64,000 bases of DNA from Streptomyces akebiae (GTDB lineage: Bacteria > Actinomycetota > Actinomycetes > Streptomycetales > Streptomycetaceae): contig NZ_CP080647.1 of the NCBI RefSeq assembly GCF_019599145.1, positions 6,448,001-6,512,000 on the forward strand, given 5' to 3'. The notes under the pieces are model-generated. The model was given only the letters and a program-made list of their open reading frames with translations. It was not told where the DNA came from and ran no database searches. This document shows positions 17,602 to 26,760 of the stretch, piece by piece (within the stretch, counting starts at the first letter, position 1; the number at the start of each line of letters is the position of its first letter). Position numbers and translations under genes: made by a program.

Positions 17602-19616
17602 AGCGTGAACTGAAGGTCCCCGGCATCGCCTACGGCGGGGACTACAACCCCGAGCAGTGGCCCGAGGAGGTCTGGGCCGAGGACGTACGCCTCATGCGCG
17701 AGGCGGGCGTGAACATGGTCAGCGTCAACATCTTCTCGTGGGCGCTGCTGGAGCCGCGCGAGGGCGAGTACGACTTCACCCGCCTCGACAAGATCCTCGC
17801 CCTGCTCCACGAGAACGGCATCGCCGCCGACCTGGCGACCCCGACGGCGGCCCCGCCGGCCTGGTTCTTCGTCGAGCATCCGGAGGCGCTGCCCGTCGAC
17901 CGGGACGGCCGCACCCTCTCGTACGGCAGCCGCCAGACCTTCTGCCCGTCGAGTCCCGCCTACCGCGAGGCGGCCCTGCGGATCGCCCGCGTCCTCGGCG
18001 AGCGGTACGCCGACCACCCGGCCGTCGTCATGTGGCACGTCCACAACGAGTACGGCTGCCACAACGGCGAGTGCCACTGCGACACGAGCGCGGCGGCGTT
18101 CCGCGTCTGGCTGCGGGAGAAGTACGGCGACGACCTGGCGGCGCTGAACGACGCCTGGGGCACGACGTTCTGGAGCCAGTGGTACTACGACTGGGACGAG
18201 ATCATCCCGCCCCGCGCGACGGGCGCGGTCCCGAACCCGACCCACCAGCTGGACTGGCGCCGCTTCTGCAGCGACGCGCTGCTGTCGCTGTGCAGGGCGG
18301 AGCGGGAGGTGCTGCTGGAGGCGGCCCCCTCCACGCCCGCCACCACCAACTTCATGGTGATGTTCAACTTCGACAAGCTGGACTACTGGCGCTGGGCGCC
18401 GGAGCTGGACATCGTCTCCAACGACCACTACCTCCAGTCGGCGGACCCCGAGTCGCAGATCGACATCGCGCTGAGCGGCGACCTGGTGCGGTCCCTGGCG
18501 GGCGGCAGCCCGTGGCTGCTGATGGAACACTCCACCGGCGCGGTCAACTGGCAGCCCGTCAACCGGGCCAAGACGGCGGGCGAACTGCGCCGCAACGCGC
18601 TCTCCCACGTGGCGCGGGGCGCCGACGGCATCGCCTACTTCCAGTGGCGGGCCGCCAAGGCGGGCGCCGAGCAGTGGCACTCCGCGATGCTGCCGCACGC
18701 GGGCACCGACAGCCAGATCTGGCGGGACGTCGTCCGACTGGGCGCGGATCTGCGGTCGTTGGCGGAGGTACGGGGCAGCACGGGCGTCGCCGAGGTGGCG
18801 ATCGTCTGGGACTGGAGCGCCTGGTGGGCGCTGGAACTCCCGTCCCAGCCGAGCGGTGAACTCCGCTTCCAGGAACTGGTCCGCGCCTGGTACGAGCCGC
18901 TGTGGCGCTCGGGCGTCGCGGTGGACTTCGTACGCCCCGACGCAGACCTCTCCGCCTACAAACTGGTGCTGGCCCCCAGCCTGTACCTGGTGGACGACGC
19001 GGGCGCGGCGAACCTCACCGGTTTCGCGGAGGCCGGGGGCACCCTGGCCGTCGGCTTCCACAGCGGCGCGGTGGACGAGAACGCCCATGTCCGGCTGGGC
19101 GGTTACCCGGGCGCCTTCCGCGAGGCCCTGGGCGTCCGCACGGACGAACTCTTCCCCCTGCTGCCGGGGGAGTCGGTGGGACTGAGCGACGGCGGTACGG
19201 CGTCCCTCTGGTCGGAACGGCTCGCCCCGGCGGGCGCCGAGCCGATCACGACGTACACCTCCGGCCCCCTGAGCGGGGTCCCGGCCGTCACCCGCCACAC
19301 CCACGGCACGGGCACGGCCTGGTACCTGGCCACCCGCCCGGACCCGACGACCCTGGCCTCTCTCCTGAACCGCATCAGCGAGGAAGCGGGAGTGCGCTCG
19401 GTGCGCACGACCCCCGAGGGGGTGGAGGCGGTACTGCGCCGGGGGCCGGACGCGGACTACCTCTTCCTGATCAACCACGGCGAACGGGATGCCGAGGTCG
19501 AGGTGGCCGCCGGGTCTGTCGAACTGCTGACGGGCAAGACCGTCACCACGACCGACGCCCCGGCGTCCTTGCCGGTACCGGCCGGGGACGTGGCGGTCGT
19601 CCGCGAACCCCGCTGA
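17598..19616 (+). CDS. GH42 beta-galactosidase
   Basis: The product has 672 residues. It opens IAYGGDYNPEQWPEEVWAED, a GH42 hallmark. WHVHNEYGCH carries the predicted acid/base Glu and LLMEHSTG the nucleophile Glu. CHNGECHC supplies the cysteines of the zinc cluster seen in this family. A beta-galactosidase trimerisation domain and a C-terminal beta domain follow. No signal peptide is present. With the alpha-galactosidase beside it, the operon would import and cleave mixed galactosides in the cytoplasm. Confidence 0.92.
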   Translation: MKRELKVPGIAYGGDYNPEQWPEEVWAEDVRLMREAGVNMVSVNIFSWALLEPREGEYDFTRLDKILALLHENGIAADLATPTAAPPAWFFVEHPEALPVDRDGRTLSYGSRQTFCPSSPAYREAALRIARVLGERYADHPAVVMWHVHNEYGCHNGECHCDTSAAAFRVWLREKYGDDLAALNDAWGTTFWSQWYYDWDEIIPPRATGAVPNPTHQLDWRRFCSDALLSLCRAEREVLLEAAPSTPATTNFMVMFNFDKLDYWRWAPELDIVSNDHYLQSADPESQIDIALSGDLVRSLAGGSPWLLMEHSTGAVNWQPVNRAKTAGELRRNALSHVARGADGIAYFQWRAAKAGAEQWHSAMLPHAGTDSQIWRDVVRLGADLRSLAEVRGSTGVAEVAIVWDWSAWWALELPSQPSGELRFQELVRAWYEPLWRSGVAVDFVRPDADLSAYKLVLAPSLYLVDDAGAANLTGFAEAGGTLAVGFHSGAVDENAHVRLGGYPGAFREALGVRTDELFPLLPGESVGLSDGGTASLWSERLAPAGAEPITTYTSGPLSGVPAVTRHTHGTGTAWYLATRPDPTTLASLLNRISEEAGVRSVRTTPEGVEAVLRRGPDADYLFLINHGERDAEVEVAAGSVELLTGKTVTTTDAPASLPVPAGDVAVVREPR

Positions 19617-19637
19617 CCTTCCCCGATCACGACGACG

Positions 19638-19671
19638 CAGGGCCGCGGTTTCCTTCGGGGGCGCGGCCCTG
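19638..19671 (+). terminator. hairpin terminator after the galactoside operon
   Basis: CAGGGCCGCG (19638-19647) pairs perfectly with CGCGGCCCTG (19662-19671) around a 14-base loop, 22 bases past the beta-galactosidase stop. No strong T run follows, as is usual in Streptomyces. Confidence 0.7.
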
Positions 19672-19757
19672 CCTATTCATCAGCCTGCCAGGGCGAGCCT
19701 CGGGCGGGTCGTCAGCAGGACGCGGGGAGATTCCTACTCGTTTGATAATCCGGCTTC

Positions 19758-20042
19758 GTGAGTGACACCCCGTACAGCATCGGCGAAGGCCCTGCCACCA
19801 GGGTCAGCCTCTCTCTTCCGGAGGGCACGGCGGAGGCGATCCGGCAGCGAGTCGGCAAGCGTGAGTTCTCCGCGTTCATCACCGAAGCGGTGGAGCGTGA
19901 GCTGCGCGGCCAGATCCTGGACGAGTATCTGGCCGACTACGAACAGCGCAAGGGGCCGATCTCCACCGAGGCGCAGGAGCGGGCGCGTCGCGTCTTCGAC
20001 GAGGTGTTCGCCGAGGAGGGGCAGTGGCCCGCCGCGAACTGA
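19758..20042 (+). CDS. VapB-like antitoxin (putative)
   Basis: The product has 94 residues from a GTG start. ATRVSLSLPEGTAEAIRQRV followed by FSAFITEAVERELR reads like a ribbon-helix-helix DNA-binding module. The acidic, helical C-terminus (LADYEQRKGPISTEAQERAR, VFDEVFAEEG) is what an antitoxin uses to wrap its toxin. It overlaps the PIN-domain gene by 19 bases, the normal VapBC order. It would bind its own promoter and neutralise the toxin; the pairing is inferred from layout. Confidence 0.75.
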   Translation: MSDTPYSIGEGPATRVSLSLPEGTAEAIRQRVGKREFSAFITEAVERELRGQILDEYLADYEQRKGPISTEAQERARRVFDEVFAEEGQWPAAN

Positions 20043-20437
20043 GTCACGAGGGCACCCTCGTCCTGGACTGCGAGGGCCTGTCCAAGCTGGTCGGTGATGA
20101 CGAGCCTGTCGTCGCGCTGGTCGCCGAGGCGCGTAAGAGGGGCATGGAGGTGGCCATCAGTGCTCTGACGATCATTGAGGCGGTTCACCGGCGGACGGAC
20201 CGGGCGCGGCTCGCGTGGGTGCTGTCCGGCATGCGGATCGTGCCCATCGGGGACGAGGAGGCCAAGGCCGCCTCGACCACGCTGATCGGGGCCGGTCTGC
20301 ACGGCCACAAGTACGCGATCGACGCCGCCGTGGCCGAGACGGCCCTGCGGCAGCGCCGTCCGGTGGTCATGCTCACCTCGGACATCGACGACATGGCGAA
20401 GCTCTGCGGGGAGCGGGTGCGGCTGGTCGCCGTGTAG
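20024..20437 (+). CDS. PIN-domain ribonuclease, VapC-like toxin (putative)
   Basis: The product has 137 residues from GTG 20024, with GAGGAGGGG just upstream inside the antitoxin gene. The four acidic PIN residues are all present: Asp15 in LVLDCEG, Glu52 in TIIEAVHR, Asp100 in YAIDAAVAE and Asp120 in LTSDIDD. The enzyme should therefore be an active metal-dependent ribonuclease. The RNA target cannot be read from sequence. Confidence 0.8.
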   Translation: MARRELSHEGTLVLDCEGLSKLVGDDEPVVALVAEARKRGMEVAISALTIIEAVHRRTDRARLAWVLSGMRIVPIGDEEAKAASTTLIGAGLHGHKYAIDAAVAETALRQRRPVVMLTSDIDDMAKLCGERVRLVAV

Positions 20438-20492
20438 GGCGTCGCTCCAGGGCGCCGTGGGGGTGGCGGGCCGGCGCCCACCACCCGAGAAG

Positions 20493-20936
20493 TCACTCCC
20501 AGCCGTACAGGGACATCCGGGGACCGTCGGCGAGGTAGCCGCGCAACGCGTCGGCGTCTCCCTCCACGAAGTCCTCGGGGAGGGAGTCGGTGGCGAACCA
20601 GCGGACCTGGGAGTGCTTGTGCGGTTCCCGGTTCCCGGGCTCGCCGGTCCATTCGTGGGTGACGAAGACGACGGTGAGGAAGCCGTCGGGGGCGTCGACG
20701 CCCCGGGCCGCGTGGACGAGGTGCACGACCTCCAGCGCCTCCGGTTTCACGGTCAGCCCGGTCTCCTCGTACAGCTCGCGCACGGCGGTCGCGGTGACGG
20801 GCTCCCCGGGCTCGTTCTTCCCGATGGGCAGGTGCCACCGGCCCCGGGCGAACCTGGCGTTCTCGCCCCGCTGGAGGAGGACGACCCGGCCCGCGGCCCG
20901 GTCGTGGACGATGACGGCGGCGACCAGCAAAGTCAT
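20493..20936 (-). CDS. NUDIX hydrolase
   Basis: The product has 147 residues. The NUDIX box is GKNEPGEPVTATAVRELYEE followed by TGL, with all conserved Gly, Arg and Glu residues. ATG 20936 begins MTLLVAAVIVHD at the first strand of the fold and follows AAAGGA. An in-frame ATG at 20966 (MLATYERTGHM) is an alternative start. The substrate is a nucleoside diphosphate derivative not predictable from sequence. Confidence 0.88.
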   Translation of the reverse strand: MTLLVAAVIVHDRAAGRVVLLQRGENARFARGRWHLPIGKNEPGEPVTATAVRELYEETGLTVKPEALEVVHLVHAARGVDAPDGFLTVVFVTHEWTGEPGNREPHKHSQVRWFATDSLPEDFVEGDADALRGYLADGPRMSLYGWE

Positions 20937-21280
20937 ATGACCTGTCCTTTCGTAGGTCGCTAGCATGCCGCCTATGGAGTGCTTCGCTTCCTGGCGTACC
21001 CGCCACTGAGGATCGGCCCACCGACACGTCCCACGTGATCGGTGGGTCAGTCGTGCCCCGCTCCCCTCAGCCACGAAGCCACCGAGAGGTCCCTCCATGC
21101 TCATCCGAACGTTCGTCCAGGACGACCCGGCACGACTCACCTAGCAGACCCAGTGGCTGGCATCCCCGGGCACTCTCTGACCCATGCCCGGGGCGCGGCG
21201 CTCCCCTATACGCGCCGCGCCCCGGACCCCCGCTCCCCCGTTCCCCCAGGGGGCTCCCCGGCCCCCGGCCCCGTGGTCCG
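20937..21280. other. intergenic region with strong hairpins and a tiny ORF
   Basis: No ordinary gene is seen in these 344 bases. A hairpin of 13 pairs with one bulge and a CCC loop lies at 21017-21046 (CCCACCGACACGT against ACGTGATCGGTGGG). A 15-codon plus-strand ORF (21097-21144, MLIRTFVQDDPARLT) follows a GAGAGGTCCC site. Two GC-rich hairpins nearer bglC are listed separately. Confidence 0.5.
21164..21223 (-). terminator. overlapping hairpins downstream of bglC
   Basis: CCCCGGGCA pairs with TGCCCGGGG (21164-21172 with 21185-21193), and GGGGCGCGGCG pairs with CGCCGCGCCCC (21190-21200 with 21213-21223). The two share 21190-21193, so only one can form at a time. The stronger second one is the likely terminator for the minus-strand ceb operon and for any plus-strand transcript. 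Confidence 0.55.
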
Positions 21281-22723
21281 TTACGCCGAGGTCGTCACCA
21301 GCGGCGGCAGCGCGCCCGTCCTGGCCGCCTGGGCGTACCAGTACGCGCTCGACTTGGGCGTACGGGCGAGCGTCGCGTAGTCCACGTACACCGCCCCGAA
21401 CCGCTTCCCGTATCCGTAGGCCCACTCGAAGTTGTCCATCAAGGACCACAGGTAGTAGCCCCGCACATCCGCCCCCTCGGCGATCGCGCGGCGGACCGCG
21501 CGCAGGTGGCCGTGGAGGTAGGCGATGCGCTCGGGGTCGTGGACGCGGCCGTCCGAGTCCATCTTGTCGTCGTACGCGGCCCCGTTCTCGGTCACGTACA
21601 TCGGCAGCCCCGGAGCCTCCCGCGCGTACCGCATGATCAGCTCGTGCAGGCCCGTCGGGTCGATGGTCCAGCCCATCTCCGTGCGCTCGCCCGGGGTCTG
21701 GTGGAACAGGACGTCGTCCGCGCCCGGCCACGGCGAGTGCTCGCTCGCCCCGTGGCCGTCCGCCCGGGGGCCCTTCAGGTCGGCGTCGGCCGCGCCCACC
21801 AGTGTGGGTGTGTAGTAGTTCAACCCCAGCGCGTCCAGCGGCTGGTTGGCCGTCGCCACGTCACCGTCCTGCACGAACGACCAGTCCGTCACCGACGCGG
21901 TCGCGGCGAACAGGCTCTCCGGGTACGCCCCGTGCAGCATGGGGCCGTGGAAGACACCGTTCGCGAGGTCGTCGATCCGCTTCGCCGCCGCCACGTCCTC
22001 GGGGGAGTTCGTGATCGGCCGCACCACCGACGAGTTCAGGCTCACCGCGATCGAGTTGCGGGCGGGCATCGCCGAGCGGAGCGCGGCGACGCCCAGCCCG
22101 TGCGCCACGTTCAGATGGTGGGCCGCGCGCAGCGACGCCACCGGGTCCGTACGGCCCGGCGCGTGCACCCCGGAGCCGTAGCCCAGGAACGCGGTGCACC
22201 ACGGCTCGTTGAGCGTGATCCACTGCTCGACCCGGTCGCCCAGCGCCTCGCCGACGATCCGCGCGTACTCGGCGAAGCGGTGCACGATGTCCCGTTCGGG
22301 CCAGCCGCCCGCGTCCTCCAACTCCTGGGGGAGGTCCCAGTGGTAGAGGGTCACGGCCGGCTTGATGCCCTTCTCCAGCAGTTCGTCGACCAGCCGCCGG
22401 TAGAAGTCCAGGCCGCGCTGGATCGCCGGGCCCCGGCCCGTCGGCTGCACCCGCGACCAGGAGATGGAGAAGCGGTACGAGTTGAGGCCCAGGTCGGCCA
22501 TCATCGCCACGTCGTCGCGGTAGCGGTGGTAGTGGTCGACAGCGATGTCACCGGTCTCGCCACCGGCGGTCTTGCCCGGCGTATGGCTGAAGGTGTCCCA
22601 GATGGAGGGCGTACGGCCGTCCTCCCGCACCGCCCCCTCGATCTGGTAGGCGGAGGTGGCCGCGCCCCAGAGGAAGGCGGGAGGAAAGGTCACCGGGGTG
22701 GCCGGGTTCATGGGTTCAGGCAT
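21281..22723 (-). CDS. bglC: GH1 beta-glucosidase (cellobiase)
   Basis: The product has 480 residues. [19 protein letters not shown] is the GH1 N-terminal signature. The acid/base Glu lies in [10 protein letters not shown] and the nucleophile Glu in [12 protein letters not shown]. No signal peptide is present, so it cleaves imported cellobiose or cellotriose to glucose in the cytoplasm. It is the last gene of the cebEFG cluster, after a 130-base gap. A CebR-type operator covers its ribosome site and start, so it can be controlled separately. The same arrangement is known in S. scabiei. Confidence 0.93.
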   Translation of the reverse strand: MPEPMNPATPVTFPPAFLWGAATSAYQIEGAVREDGRTPSIWDTFSHTPGKTAGGETGDIAVDHYHRYRDDVAMMADLGLNSYRFSISWSRVQPTGRGPAIQRGLDFYRRLVDELLEKGIKPAVTLYHWDLPQELEDAGGWPERDIVHRFAEYARIVGEALGDRVEQWITLNEPWCTAFLGYGSGVHAPGRTDPVASLRAAHHLNVAHGLGVAALRSAMPARNSIAVSLNSSVVRPITNSPEDVAAAKRIDDLANGVFHGPMLHGAYPESLFAATASVTDWSFVQDGDVATANQPLDALGLNYYTPTLVGAADADLKGPRADGHGASEHSPWPGADDVLFHQTPGERTEMGWTIDPTGLHELIMRYAREAPGLPMYVTENGAAYDDKMDSDGRVHDPERIAYLHGHLRAVRRAIAEGADVRGYYLWSLMDNFEWAYGYGKRFGAVYVDYATLARTPKSSAYWYAQAARTGALPPLVTTSA

Positions 22724-22736
22724 GGAAGCGCTCCCA
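22723..22736. promoter_or_regulatory. CebR-type operator at the bglC start
   Basis: TGGAAGCGCTCCCA differs at one position from the perfect palindrome TGGGAGCGCTCCCA upstream of cebE. On the bglC strand it supplies the GGGAG ribosome site and touches the ATG, so binding could block translation-proximal transcription directly. Confidence 0.85.
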
Positions 22737-22853
22737 TAGTGGTCGTGGAGACCGACAGTGGTGGGTGGGGGGAGGAGAGAAGAGGGGGCCGGGACGGCGG
22801 TGGCCCAGCCCCCGAGGGGGGTTTCCGCGGTGAAGCGGTCGGCGCGAGCCGGG

Positions 22854-23759
22854 TCACCCCTTGATCGCGCCCTGCATGATGCCGCCCACGATCTGCTTGC
22901 CGAACAGGAGGAAGGCGATCAGCAGCGGCAACGTGCCGAGCAGCGCACCCGCCATGATCACCGACTGGTCGGGGATGTAGCCGGTGCCGAGGGCGTTGAG
23001 GGCCACCTGGACCGTCGGGTTCTGCTGGTTCAGCGCGAGGATCGGCCACAGGAAGTCGTTCCAGGCCATCACGAAGGTCAGCAGCCCGAGCACCGCCATC
23101 GCCGGCCGTGCGGCCGGGAAGACGACGTGCCACACGATCCGCACACTGCTCGCGCCGTCGACCCGCGCCGCCTCGATCAGCTCGGAGGGCAGCGCCTGGA
23201 CCAGGTACTGCCGCATGAAGAACGTACCGAAGGCGCTGACCAGCGTGGGCAGGATGACCGTCTGCAGCTGGTTGGACCAGTTCAGGTCGCTCATCCACAG
23301 ATACAGCGGGACCACGGCCAGTTGCGGCGGGATCATCATCGTGCCGATGGTCAGCAGCAGCAGGACGCTGGAGAACCGGAACCGCAGCTTGGCGAAGGCG
23401 AACCCGGCGAGCGTGGAGAACAGCACCGTACCGACGGTGATCGTCCCGGCCACGAGCGTCGTGTTGAGCATCGCGGTGCCGAGCCCGGCCTGTTCCCAGG
23501 CGGTCTCCAGGTTCTTGAACAGGTTCCCGCCGAACCACAGCGGCGGCGGCGCCTCGGCGAGGCGCTGGCTGGTGCGCGAGGCCGCGATCGCCGTCCACAC
23601 CAGCGGTGCGAGCGAGCCCACGGCGAAGACCGTCAGGACGACGTAGGTGAGCGGCCCCGCGTGCATCTGCTTGCCCGCGCCCATCACCCGGCGGCGAGAT
23701 GCCTTCGACTCCGGGGCCCGCTCCGGTGCCCGGGGACGGGTCAGTTCGCTCGTGGTCAT
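22854..23759 (-). CDS. cebG: cellobiose/cellotriose ABC transporter permease CebG
   Basis: The product has 301 residues and six membrane segments. The EAA loop is [21 protein letters not shown] and the protein ends [14 protein letters not shown], typical of MalG-type subunits. ATG 23759 overlaps the cebF stop. It forms the channel with CebF for cello-oligosaccharides delivered by CebE; energy probably comes from MsiK, which is not in this window. Confidence 0.92.
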   Translation of the reverse strand: MTTSELTRPRAPERAPESKASRRRVMGAGKQMHAGPLTYVVLTVFAVGSLAPLVWTAIAASRTSQRLAEAPPPLWFGGNLFKNLETAWEQAGLGTAMLNTTLVAGTITVGTVLFSTLAGFAFAKLRFRFSSVLLLLTIGTMMIPPQLAVVPLYLWMSDLNWSNQLQTVILPTLVSAFGTFFMRQYLVQALPSELIEAARVDGASSVRIVWHVVFPAARPAMAVLGLLTFVMAWNDFLWPILALNQQNPTVQVALNALGTGYIPDQSVIMAGALLGTLPLLIAFLLFGKQIVGGIMQGAIKG

Positions 23760-24784
23760 GGGGTCTTCCTCAGCCGTCGGGTGAGCAGCAGGTTGATCGC
23801 GGCCACGATCAGCAGGATCAGGAACATCGACCAGGCGATGGCGGACGCCTTGCCCAGGTTTCCGATCATGAATCCCTGGTCGTACATGTACAGACCGAGC
23901 GTCTGGTACTGGTGCTCGGAGCCGCCCTTGGAGCCGTCGGCCCCGCCGAACAGCAGGGGCTCACCGAACAGCTGGGTCGCGCCGATCGTGGAGACGACCG
24001 CCGTGAACAGGATCGTCGGGCGCAACTGCGGGATCGTCACGTGGACGAACTGCTGCCAGCGGTTCGCTCCGTCGATGGACGCCGACTCGTACAGGTCGGC
24101 GGGGATCGCCTGCATCGCCGCGAGGTAGATCAGCGCGTTGTAGCCGGTCCACCGCCAGATCACGATCGTGGAGACCGCGAACTTCGAACCCCAGTTGGAC
24201 TCCCGCCAGTTGACGGGGTCGATCCCGACGAAGTCGAGCAGCCAGTTGATCATGCCGCCGTCCCAGGAGAACAGCAGCACGAAGACCAGCGTGGCCGCCG
24301 CCACCGACGTGGCGTACGGGGTGAGCATGATGACCCGCCACACGGTCGAGCCGCGCAGCCGGTAGTTGAGCAGGTGCGCGATGCCGATCGCCACCAGCAG
24401 CTGGGGGACGGTCGCGATCACGCCGATGGTGAAGGTGACCCACAGGGAGTTCCAGAAGAAGTCCGAGGACAGCAGGTTCTGGTAGTTGTCCAGGCCCACC
24501 CAGGTCTGGTTGTCCAGGTCGGACAGCTGCACGTTGTGCAGCGAGTACCAGCCGGTGTAGAGCAGCGGGACGAGCGAGAACGCCCCGAAGATCAGGAAGA
24601 AGGGGGAGATGAAGACGTACGGGGAGGCCTTCATGTCCCAGCGGTACAGCCGGCTGCGCCACGAGTGGGTGGCCGCCGGCGGCGTACCGCGAACCTGAGC
24701 GCCCCGGACCGCGCCCGGCTCATCGCCGGGCGCGGTCTCGGCGCTCGCCGCGGAATGCGCGAGTGCCTCTTTGGAGCTGGTCAC
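23756..24784 (-). CDS. cebF: cellobiose/cellotriose ABC transporter permease CebF
   Basis: The product has 342 residues from a GTG that overlaps the cebE stop (GTGA). A 50-residue hydrophilic tail precedes six membrane segments (YVFISPFFLIFGAFSLVPLL onward). The EAA loop is YESASIDGANRWQQFVHVTIP. It is the MalF-type partner of CebG. Confidence 0.92.
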   Translation of the reverse strand: MTSSKEALAHSAASAETAPGDEPGAVRGAQVRGTPPAATHSWRSRLYRWDMKASPYVFISPFFLIFGAFSLVPLLYTGWYSLHNVQLSDLDNQTWVGLDNYQNLLSSDFFWNSLWVTFTIGVIATVPQLLVAIGIAHLLNYRLRGSTVWRVIMLTPYATSVAAATLVFVLLFSWDGGMINWLLDFVGIDPVNWRESNWGSKFAVSTIVIWRWTGYNALIYLAAMQAIPADLYESASIDGANRWQQFVHVTIPQLRPTILFTAVVSTIGATQLFGEPLLFGGADGSKGGSEHQYQTLGLYMYDQGFMIGNLGKASAIAWSMFLILLIVAAINLLLTRRLRKTP

Positions 24785-26103
24785 TGGCCGAGCACGTCCT
24801 TGATCTCCTTGCTGGCGGCGTCCCAGCCCTCCTCAGGGCTCTTGCCCTTCTGCTCGACCTGCACGATGCCGATGTCGGCGATCGCGGTGCCGATCGGCTG
24901 GTCCTTGGTGCCGAAGTGCTGCACCGGGATCGTCTTCGCCGAGTCGGAGAAGATCTGCGTCAGCGGCGCGTCGGAGAAGTACGCGGTGGTGTCGGGGCTC
25001 GGCTTGAGGGACGGGTACGCCGACGGGGTCGACGGGAAGCTGGCCTGCTTGGCGAAGACCTTGGCCTGCTGCTCGGGAGCGGTCAGCCACTTCGCCAGCG
25101 CGACGGCCTCCTTCTGGTGCTTGCTCGCCGTCGGCACACCGATGAACGCGCCGCCCCAGTTGGCCGCGGTCGGCGCCGCCGCCACGTCCCACTTGCCCTT
25201 GCCGGCGTCACCCGACTTCTCCTGGATGTAGCCGATCATCCACGCCGGGCAGGCCACCGTGGCGAAGGTGCCCTTGGCGTACCCCTGGTCCCAGGGCGTC
25301 TCGAACTGCTTCAGCTTCGCCGACATGTCGCTGGTCGCCACGGACATGGCGGCGTCCCAGGCGTCCTTGACACCCTTGGAGTTGTCCCAGATGGGGTTGC
25401 CGTCCTTGTCGTAGTAGCGCTCGGTGGCACCGCCGAGGGCCGCGTTGTAGACCGAGGAGGCCGAGTCCACGTACTTGGTGCCCGAAGGCGCCTTCTTCAT
25501 GTACTCCTCGCCCAGGGCGACGTACTTGCTCCAGTCGCCCTTCCACTGCTCGGCGAGCTTGGTGCGGTCGGTCTCCAGGCCGGCCTTCTCGAACAGGTCC
25601 TTGCGGTAGCAGATCGCCATCGGACCGATGTCGGTGCCCAGACCGATGAGCTTGCCGTCCTTGGTCGTGGCCTGCTGGTTCTTCCAGTCCAGCCACTGCG
25701 ACTTGTCGACCTCCTTGCCGAGGTCGACGAACTTGTCGCCCTGCGTCTGGACGGCCTCGGTCACGTTGCCGATCTCGATCGCCTGGATGTCGTCGGTGCC
25801 GGAGCCGGCCTGCAGCCGGGTGAGCGTCTTGGGCCAGTAGACCGAGGTCTTGGTGGTGACGTTCTCCTTGATGACGATGTCCGGGTTCTGCTTCATGTAC
25901 TCGTCGTACAGGCCGGCCTGCTTGTAGCCGAAGACGCCGAAGGTGCCGACCGTCAGCGTGATCTTGCCGTCGGTGCTGCCGCCGCCCTCGTTCGACGTGC
26001 CGTCGTCCGGGTCCTCGGAACAGCCGGCCAGCAGCCCGGCGCCCAGGGCGGCGACGGCTGCCAGGACCACCGTGTTGCGGGCGGTTCGGGTACGTGCTCG
26101 CAT
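24781..26103 (-). CDS. cebE: cellobiose/cellotriose-binding lipoprotein CebE
   Basis: The product has 440 residues. The signal is a basic N-terminus, a hydrophobic run and the lipobox LLAGC followed by SEDPDDG. The mature domain is a family 1 sugar-binding fold (LTVGTFGVFGYKQAGLYDEY). It heads the operon cebE-cebF-cebG-bglC. Identity rests on the whole arrangement: permeases, intracellular beta-glucosidase, divergent LacI regulator and a perfect CebR-type operator upstream. Confidence 0.92.
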   Translation of the reverse strand: MRARTRTARNTVVLAAVAALGAGLLAGCSEDPDDGTSNEGGGSTDGKITLTVGTFGVFGYKQAGLYDEYMKQNPDIVIKENVTTKTSVYWPKTLTRLQAGSGTDDIQAIEIGNVTEAVQTQGDKFVDLGKEVDKSQWLDWKNQQATTKDGKLIGLGTDIGPMAICYRKDLFEKAGLETDRTKLAEQWKGDWSKYVALGEEYMKKAPSGTKYVDSASSVYNAALGGATERYYDKDGNPIWDNSKGVKDAWDAAMSVATSDMSAKLKQFETPWDQGYAKGTFATVACPAWMIGYIQEKSGDAGKGKWDVAAAPTAANWGGAFIGVPTASKHQKEAVALAKWLTAPEQQAKVFAKQASFPSTPSAYPSLKPSPDTTAYFSDAPLTQIFSDSAKTIPVQHFGTKDQPIGTAIADIGIVQVEQKGKSPEEGWDAASKEIKDVLGQ

Positions 26104-26760
26104 TGCGTCCTCCTGATGCCCTGACGTGCCGACCCCCCGGCCAACGGCGTTGTTGGGCCCGTTAGTTCATGCTGCGGCTCGGGCGGGGAACGTGCGGGTT
26201 GTGTAAGTGCCAGGTACTGTGGGAGCGCTCCCACGAGTGATGTGTTGAAGGGTCGTCGGTTCGTGCGGGGGTGTCAAGGGAGCGAGCGCGGAGAGATGTC
26301 TTCGGTTATCGGGCTGTTAACTAACCCGGTGCCGGCGGCCGGTCATGTCCGAAATCGGCCGGGTCGGCCCGCGCGGGGCTTCTGGGATCGGCGTGAAAGG
26401 TCCGGGCGCGGGGTGTTCGGGCAGGTACGGACGGACGGGCCGGCGGCGTCGGACCGCCCCCGGGTCCACGCCGGACCCGCACCGGACCCGCACCGGACCG
26501 CCGGGTTCCGGGGCGGCGGCACTGTTGGACTCGTGTAACCGGCCGTCGGCGGCCGATCGGTATCCGGTCGGTGTCCGGTCGGCGGCCTGCCGGCCGTTCG
26601 TCGCGGACGGGAGGCCGCCGGGGAGTCGGCGAGGCGGTCGGCGCGGGAGCCGGGCCGGTGTCACCGACGGCGCCGTGACCCGGCCGAGCACTTCCCGTAC
26701 GTCGTACGAGGATCAGGACTGTTAGATTCCACGCCAGCGCGGTGTGAACGGGAGGCGACC
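26104..26760. other. cebE-cebR divergent intergenic region
   Basis: This 657-base gap holds the perfect CebR-type operator (26220-26233) and, apart from that, no gene I can support. Short open frames at 26242-26725 read as Pro/Arg-rich low complexity without a ribosome site. A run of near repeats of CCGCACCGGACC lies around 26470-26505. The promoter of cebR must lie near the right end. Confidence 0.6.
26220..26233. promoter_or_regulatory. CebR operator upstream of cebE
   Basis: TGGGAGCGCTCCCA is a perfect 14-bp palindrome and identical to the CebR box described in other Streptomyces. It lies 117 bases before the cebE start. CebR is released from such sites by cellobiose or cellotriose. Confidence 0.93.

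Noticed and set aside
21011..21144. Possible metabolite riboswitch before the tiny ORF
   Set aside because: No match to a riboswitch consensus I know, and no downstream gene on that strand. Kept only as a structured region.
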